A stretch of DNA of 64,000 nucleotides from an uncultured Anderseniella sp. (GTDB lineage: Bacteria; Pseudomonadota; Alphaproteobacteria; Rhizobiales; Aestuariivirgaceae). The stretch lies in contig CANKYU010000005.1 in NCBI GenBank assembly GCA_947488295.1, positions 310,001-374,000 of the forward strand. Reading direction: 5' to 3'. Made by a program: the position numbers and the translations under genes. Shown here one piece after another: positions 61,845 to 64,000 of this stretch; position 1 is the first letter of the stretch; every line of letters starts with the position of its first letter. The notes below the pieces were generated by a model, which was given only the letters and a program-made list of their open reading frames with translations, had not been told where the DNA came from and ran no database searches.

Positions 61845-62469
61845 GAACTGGCACAAGAAACCGCGCGACAGCTATCACCACGGCAATCTGCGCAAGGCGC
61901 TGATTGATGCAGCGCTGGACCTTATCGGATCCAAGGGTACCGGCGGGTTCACGTTTGCAGAAGCTGCGCGCCATGCAGGCGTCAGCCCCGCCGCACCTTA
62001 CCGGCATTACAAGGATCGCGAGGCACTGGTGGCGGATGTTGCCGGGGAAGGCTACAGGGCATTTGCAGTTGCGATTTCCAAGGCCTGGAAAGACGGGAAG
62101 CCTGATACCGCAACCGCGTTCAAGCGCGTTGGCAATGCCTACCTGGATTTTGCCCGCAAGGAGCCTGCCTATTACTCGGCCATGTTTGAGAGCGGCCTCA
62201 ACGTGTCGACTTATCCGGAACTGCGCGCGGCAGCAGATGAAGCATTCGAGACATTGAAGGTGGCGGTCGCAGCACTCGTTGCCACTGCGCCTGAGGGACA
62301 ACGTCCCCCGGTATTGATGGTTTCTCTGCATGTGTGGGCAGTCAGCCACGGCATCGCCTCGCTGTTTGGCCGTGGTGACGGAGCCGGGTTCAAGCAACCC
62401 ATTTCGGCAGAAGAACTTCTTGAGTCACACATGCTGGTTTATCTGCGCGGCCTTGGCCTGACGATTTGA
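61843..62469 (+). CDS. TetR/AcrR family regulator with WHG-type C-terminal domain
   Basis: A 208-residue repressor. The helix-turn-helix lies at about 13-60: NLRKALIDAALDLIGSKGTG, FTFAEAARHAGVSPAAPYRH YKDREAL. The C-terminal ligand domain contains LMVSLHVWAVSHGIASLFG, the WHG-type wording. The ligand is unknown. The ATG at 61843 is supported by the conserved start; an upstream frame overlaps crcB. It is divergent from crcB and 168 bases before DUF2852 on the same strand. Confidence 0.9.
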   Translation: MNWHKKPRDSYHHGNLRKALIDAALDLIGSKGTGGFTFAEAARHAGVSPAAPYRHYKDREALVADVAGEGYRAFAVAISKAWKDGKPDTATAFKRVGNAYLDFARKEPAYYSAMFESGLNVSTYPELRAAADEAFETLKVAVAALVATAPEGQRPPVLMVSLHVWAVSHGIASLFGRGDGAGFKQPISAEELLESHMLVYLRGLGLTI

Positions 62470-62589
62470 GCGACGGATTTGAAGACGCCGGCGCGTCCTG
62501 AACACAGAGCATGTGTGTGCCCGGTTCAGTGAACAGTCGAATGTTTCATTAAATTTTTCCAACTGCCTTGACTCCAACACTGACAAAGC

Positions 62590-62621
62590 TCACATATGTG
62601 AATGTTAATAACATTTACATA
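62590..62621. promoter_or_regulatory. Large palindromic operator before DUF2852
   Basis: TATGTGAATGTTA (62595-62607) and TAACATTTACATA (62609-62621) are inverted arms around one base, matching at 12 of 13 positions. TCACATATGTGA (62590-62601) is a second, overlapping perfect palindrome. The block ends 16 bases before the DUF2852 ATG. It shares ATGTRAA half-sites with the tetR start region, so the adjacent TetR protein is the likely binder. Confidence 0.65.
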
Positions 62622-62637
62622 AACACAGAGGCGAGAC

Positions 62638-63090
62638 ATGAACACACTCGTTGAACGCATGGACCACTATGGCAAGGGTGCCTGGATAGCACTGATGGTG
62701 GTCAGTTTTGTGGTCTTCTGGCCACTTGGACTAGCAATTCTCGGATACATGATTTGGAGCGGACGCATGAGATGCAGAAACAAGGGCAAGGTTGCGGCCT
62801 TTAACGCAAGCGGATTTGGAATGGGCAAAGGCGGTCCCGGCCGTTGGTATCGCGGTGGGTTCGCGTCATCCGGCAACCGGGCCTTTGATGACTATCGCGA
62901 AGAAACCCTCAACCGGCTTCAGGAAGAACACGAAGAGTTCCAGGCCTTCCTTGAAAAGCTTCGCCATGCCCGGGACAAGTCCGAATTCGATCAGTTTATG
63001 GCTGACCGGACCAAGCGCGCGGCAGCCGAAGATGTTGAAGATACCCCGGAAAACAACGCCAAGGACGAAGGCGACAAACCTGCAGCTTAA
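62638..63090 (+). CDS. DUF2852 membrane protein
   Basis: A 150-residue protein. One or two hydrophobic segments (about 15-40, GAWIALMVVSFVVFWPLGLA ILGYMIW) follow a short N-terminus. A basic Gly-rich stretch (FGMGKGGPGRWYRGGF) and a conserved acidic helix (YREETLNRLQEEHEEFQAFL, EKLRHARDKSEFDQFM) fit DUF2852 of Hyphomicrobiales, function unknown. The ribosome-binding site GGCGAG is just after the operator, so repressor binding would also block translation initiation or early transcription. A terminator follows. Confidence 0.85.
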   Translation: MNTLVERMDHYGKGAWIALMVVSFVVFWPLGLAILGYMIWSGRMRCRNKGKVAAFNASGFGMGKGGPGRWYRGGFASSGNRAFDDYREETLNRLQEEHEEFQAFLEKLRHARDKSEFDQFMADRTKRAAAEDVEDTPENNAKDEGDKPAA

Positions 63091-63117
63091 GGCATCAGCC
63101 TCCCAAACGTCCGACAG

Positions 63118-63145
63118 CCCCGGCATTTTCTGCCGGGGTTTGTTT
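63118..63145 (+). terminator. Terminator after DUF2852
   Basis: CCCCGGCA (63118-63125) and TGCCGGGG (63131-63138) form a perfect 8-bp stem with a 5-base loop, followed by TTTGTTT. Confidence 0.88.
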
Positions 63146-63152
63146 ATGCCGT

Positions 63153-63292
63153 TTGACTCAAAAGCCAAATGTGCTACTAGCTCGCTCAGGTCGGGGCGGC
63201 GATGGCGTCGCTGCACAGATCCCCGGCCAGGGTTGAACGATCAGACCCTCATGGCATCCTGAACGCCCGGATGAGTTTTCTCCGGGCTTTTC
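63153..63292 (+). ncRNA. Structured, terminator-bearing RNA element ahead of creatinase (candidate riboswitch or sRNA)
   Basis: A promoter-like pair TTGACT (63153-63158) and TACTAG (63175-63180), 16 bases apart, would start a transcript near 63187. The RNA then folds by eye into P1 (GGTCGGGG 63189-63196 with CCCCGGCC 63221-63228), P2 inside it (CGGCGA with TCGCTG), P3 (AGGGT-TGA 63229-63236 with TCA-ACCCT 63241-63249) and a terminator (GCCCGGA 63265-63271 with TCCGGGC 63281-63287, then TTTT). The creatinase ribosome-binding site (GGAG at 63330) is 40 bases beyond. I do not recognise it as any named riboswitch or sRNA class; function is inference. Confidence 0.55.
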
Positions 63293-63340
63293 TATGGGTA
63301 ATCCCAACCGGCCTGGAGAACGGCTTGTTGGAGATTTGTC

Positions 63341-64000
63341 ATGTTGCAAAGAATTACCCGTCCAGATGCTTTCCGTTTTCATAATGGCGAGAAGGCAAAA
63401 CTTCCCTTTACCGCAAAAGAGTATGAGCGCCGCTTGAACCGGCTGCGCAGGATCATGACCCGCATGGACCTGCCTGCGGTGTTGCTGACCTCAATGCATA
63501 ACGTCGCCTATTATTCCGGATTCCTGTATTGCAGTTTTGGCCGCCCGTACGCGTGTGTCGTGACCCACGATGCCTGCACGACGGTTTCCGCCAATATCGA
63601 CGCCGGCCAACCCTGGCGCCGGTCGTTCGGCGACAACATCACCTACACGGACTGGCAACGCGGCAACTACTGGCGCGCCATATTCGACCTGATTGGCGAA
63701 CCTGGGCGGCTGGGTATTGAAACCGACCACATGAGCCTCGCCATGCGCGACCAGGCAATAGCGGCACTCGGCGCGCCGGACATGTGCGACATCGGCAAGG
63801 CAACCATGGCCCAGCGCATGGTGAAATCTGCGGAGGAAATCAGGCTGATCAAATCCGGCGCCAAAGTCGCCGATATTGGCGGGGAGGCTGTTCGAGACGC
63901 CATTCATGTCGGGGCCCGCGAGATCGACGTCGCCATGGCCGGGCGCAATGCCATGGAAACGGCAATAGCCGAATGTCATCCCGACAGCGAGATCCGCGAC
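63341..64000 (+). CDS. Creatinase (creatine amidinohydrolase), 3' part beyond window
   Basis: The first 220 residues are present; the gene runs off the right edge. The wording matches Pseudomonas creatinase closely: FRFHNGEKAKLPFTAKEYER, NVAYYSGFLYCSFGRPYA, SANIDAGQPWRRSFG, YTDWQRGNYW and MVKSAEEIRLIKSGAKVADI. Creatinase uses the pita-bread fold without metal and splits creatine to sarcosine and urea. The active-site His/Glu lie mostly beyond the window. The ATG at 63341 has GGAG eight bases upstream and gives the full N-terminus. The preceding structured RNA may regulate it. Confidence 0.9.
   Translation, partial: MLQRITRPDAFRFHNGEKAKLPFTAKEYERRLNRLRRIMTRMDLPAVLLTSMHNVAYYSGFLYCSFGRPYACVVTHDACTTVSANIDAGQPWRRSFGDNITYTDWQRGNYWRAIFDLIGEPGRLGIETDHMSLAMRDQAIAALGAPDMCDIGKATMAQRMVKSAEEIRLIKSGAKVADIGGEAVRDAIHVGAREIDVAMAGRNAMETAIAECHPDSEIRD

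Noticed and set aside
63181..63300. Glycine, guanidine or SAM riboswitch, or SRP RNA, for the structured element
   Set aside because: None of the conserved core sequences that I can recall for those classes is present, although stems and terminator are clear.
1..64000. CRISPR arrays, insertion sequences, prophage genes
   Set aside because: No regularly spaced short repeats, transposase or integrase motifs or phage structural genes were seen on either strand.

Overview
The window reads as about 64 kb of chromosome from an alphaproteobacterium, most likely of the Hyphomicrobiales (Rhizobiales) type. The evidence is the set of lineage-typical genes: DivK with an upstream DUF3572 gene and a zinc-ribbon DinB, EipB (DUF1849), DUF1489, DUF2852, a short PutA without a DNA-binding domain facing an Lrp-type regulator, a phasin, ClpS-ClpA, a CrcB-RluC-HAD-ATP12 operon and split propionyl-CoA carboxylase genes. 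Coding density is high and most of the sequence is moderately GC-rich. I see no transposase, integrase, phage gene or CRISPR array.

Layout. 1-6.4 kb: divK (cut by the window edge), DUF3572, a HAD protein, a fructokinase-like ROK kinase, a PcaB-type lyase, DNA polymerase IV, a cysteine hydrolase and EipB. 6.4-10 kb: hydroxyacid dehydrogenase, RidA, a glycerophosphodiesterase and a FemAB-like acyltransferase. 10-12.7 kb: an accessory segment with two diverged, unnamed three-helix membrane proteins, each preceded by a copy of the last 189 bases of the acyltransferase gene. 12.7-22 kb: HIT protein, AzlCD exporter, ClpA/ClpS, phasin with a clear promoter and operators, a secreted D,D-carboxypeptidase with a SPOR domain, a membrane J-protein plus a VWA protein, and a cupin. 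22-34.9 kb: NylB-like serine hydrolase, PutA and its regulator, PanC, rhodanese, aldo-keto reductase, drug/metabolite transporter, MgtE and a Sel1 protein. 34.9-46.9 kb: a surface module with a 1425-residue FecR/VCBS-repeat protein, its type I secretion system (HlyD, LapB-type ABC, TolC) and a CHASE2 adenylate cyclase. 47-61.8 kb: tRNA-Leu(GAG), LipB, PccA, an M24-fold enzyme and M20 amidohydrolase pair, a CueR switch controlling a DUF4396 membrane protein, a TauD-type dioxygenase, RimO, PccB and the ATP12-HAD-RluC-CrcB operon. 61.8-64 kb: a TetR regulator with shared operator half-sites, DUF2852, a highly structured terminator-bearing RNA element, and the start of a creatinase.

How parts work together. 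The type I exporter, adhesin and cyclase look like one surface-sensing and secretion module. CueR and the DUF4396 protein form a copper-response pair supported by a textbook 19-bp-spacer promoter. PccA and PccB make one enzyme from two loci 6.7 kb apart. PutA and the Lrp-type protein form a proline-catabolic switch.

The strongest candidates for undescribed biology are the acyltransferase-tail/membrane-protein array (about 9.8-12.7 kb), the structured RNA ahead of creatinase (about 63.15-63.29 kb) and the CueR-controlled DUF4396 protein. All calls come from reading the sequence by eye; no database search was run.
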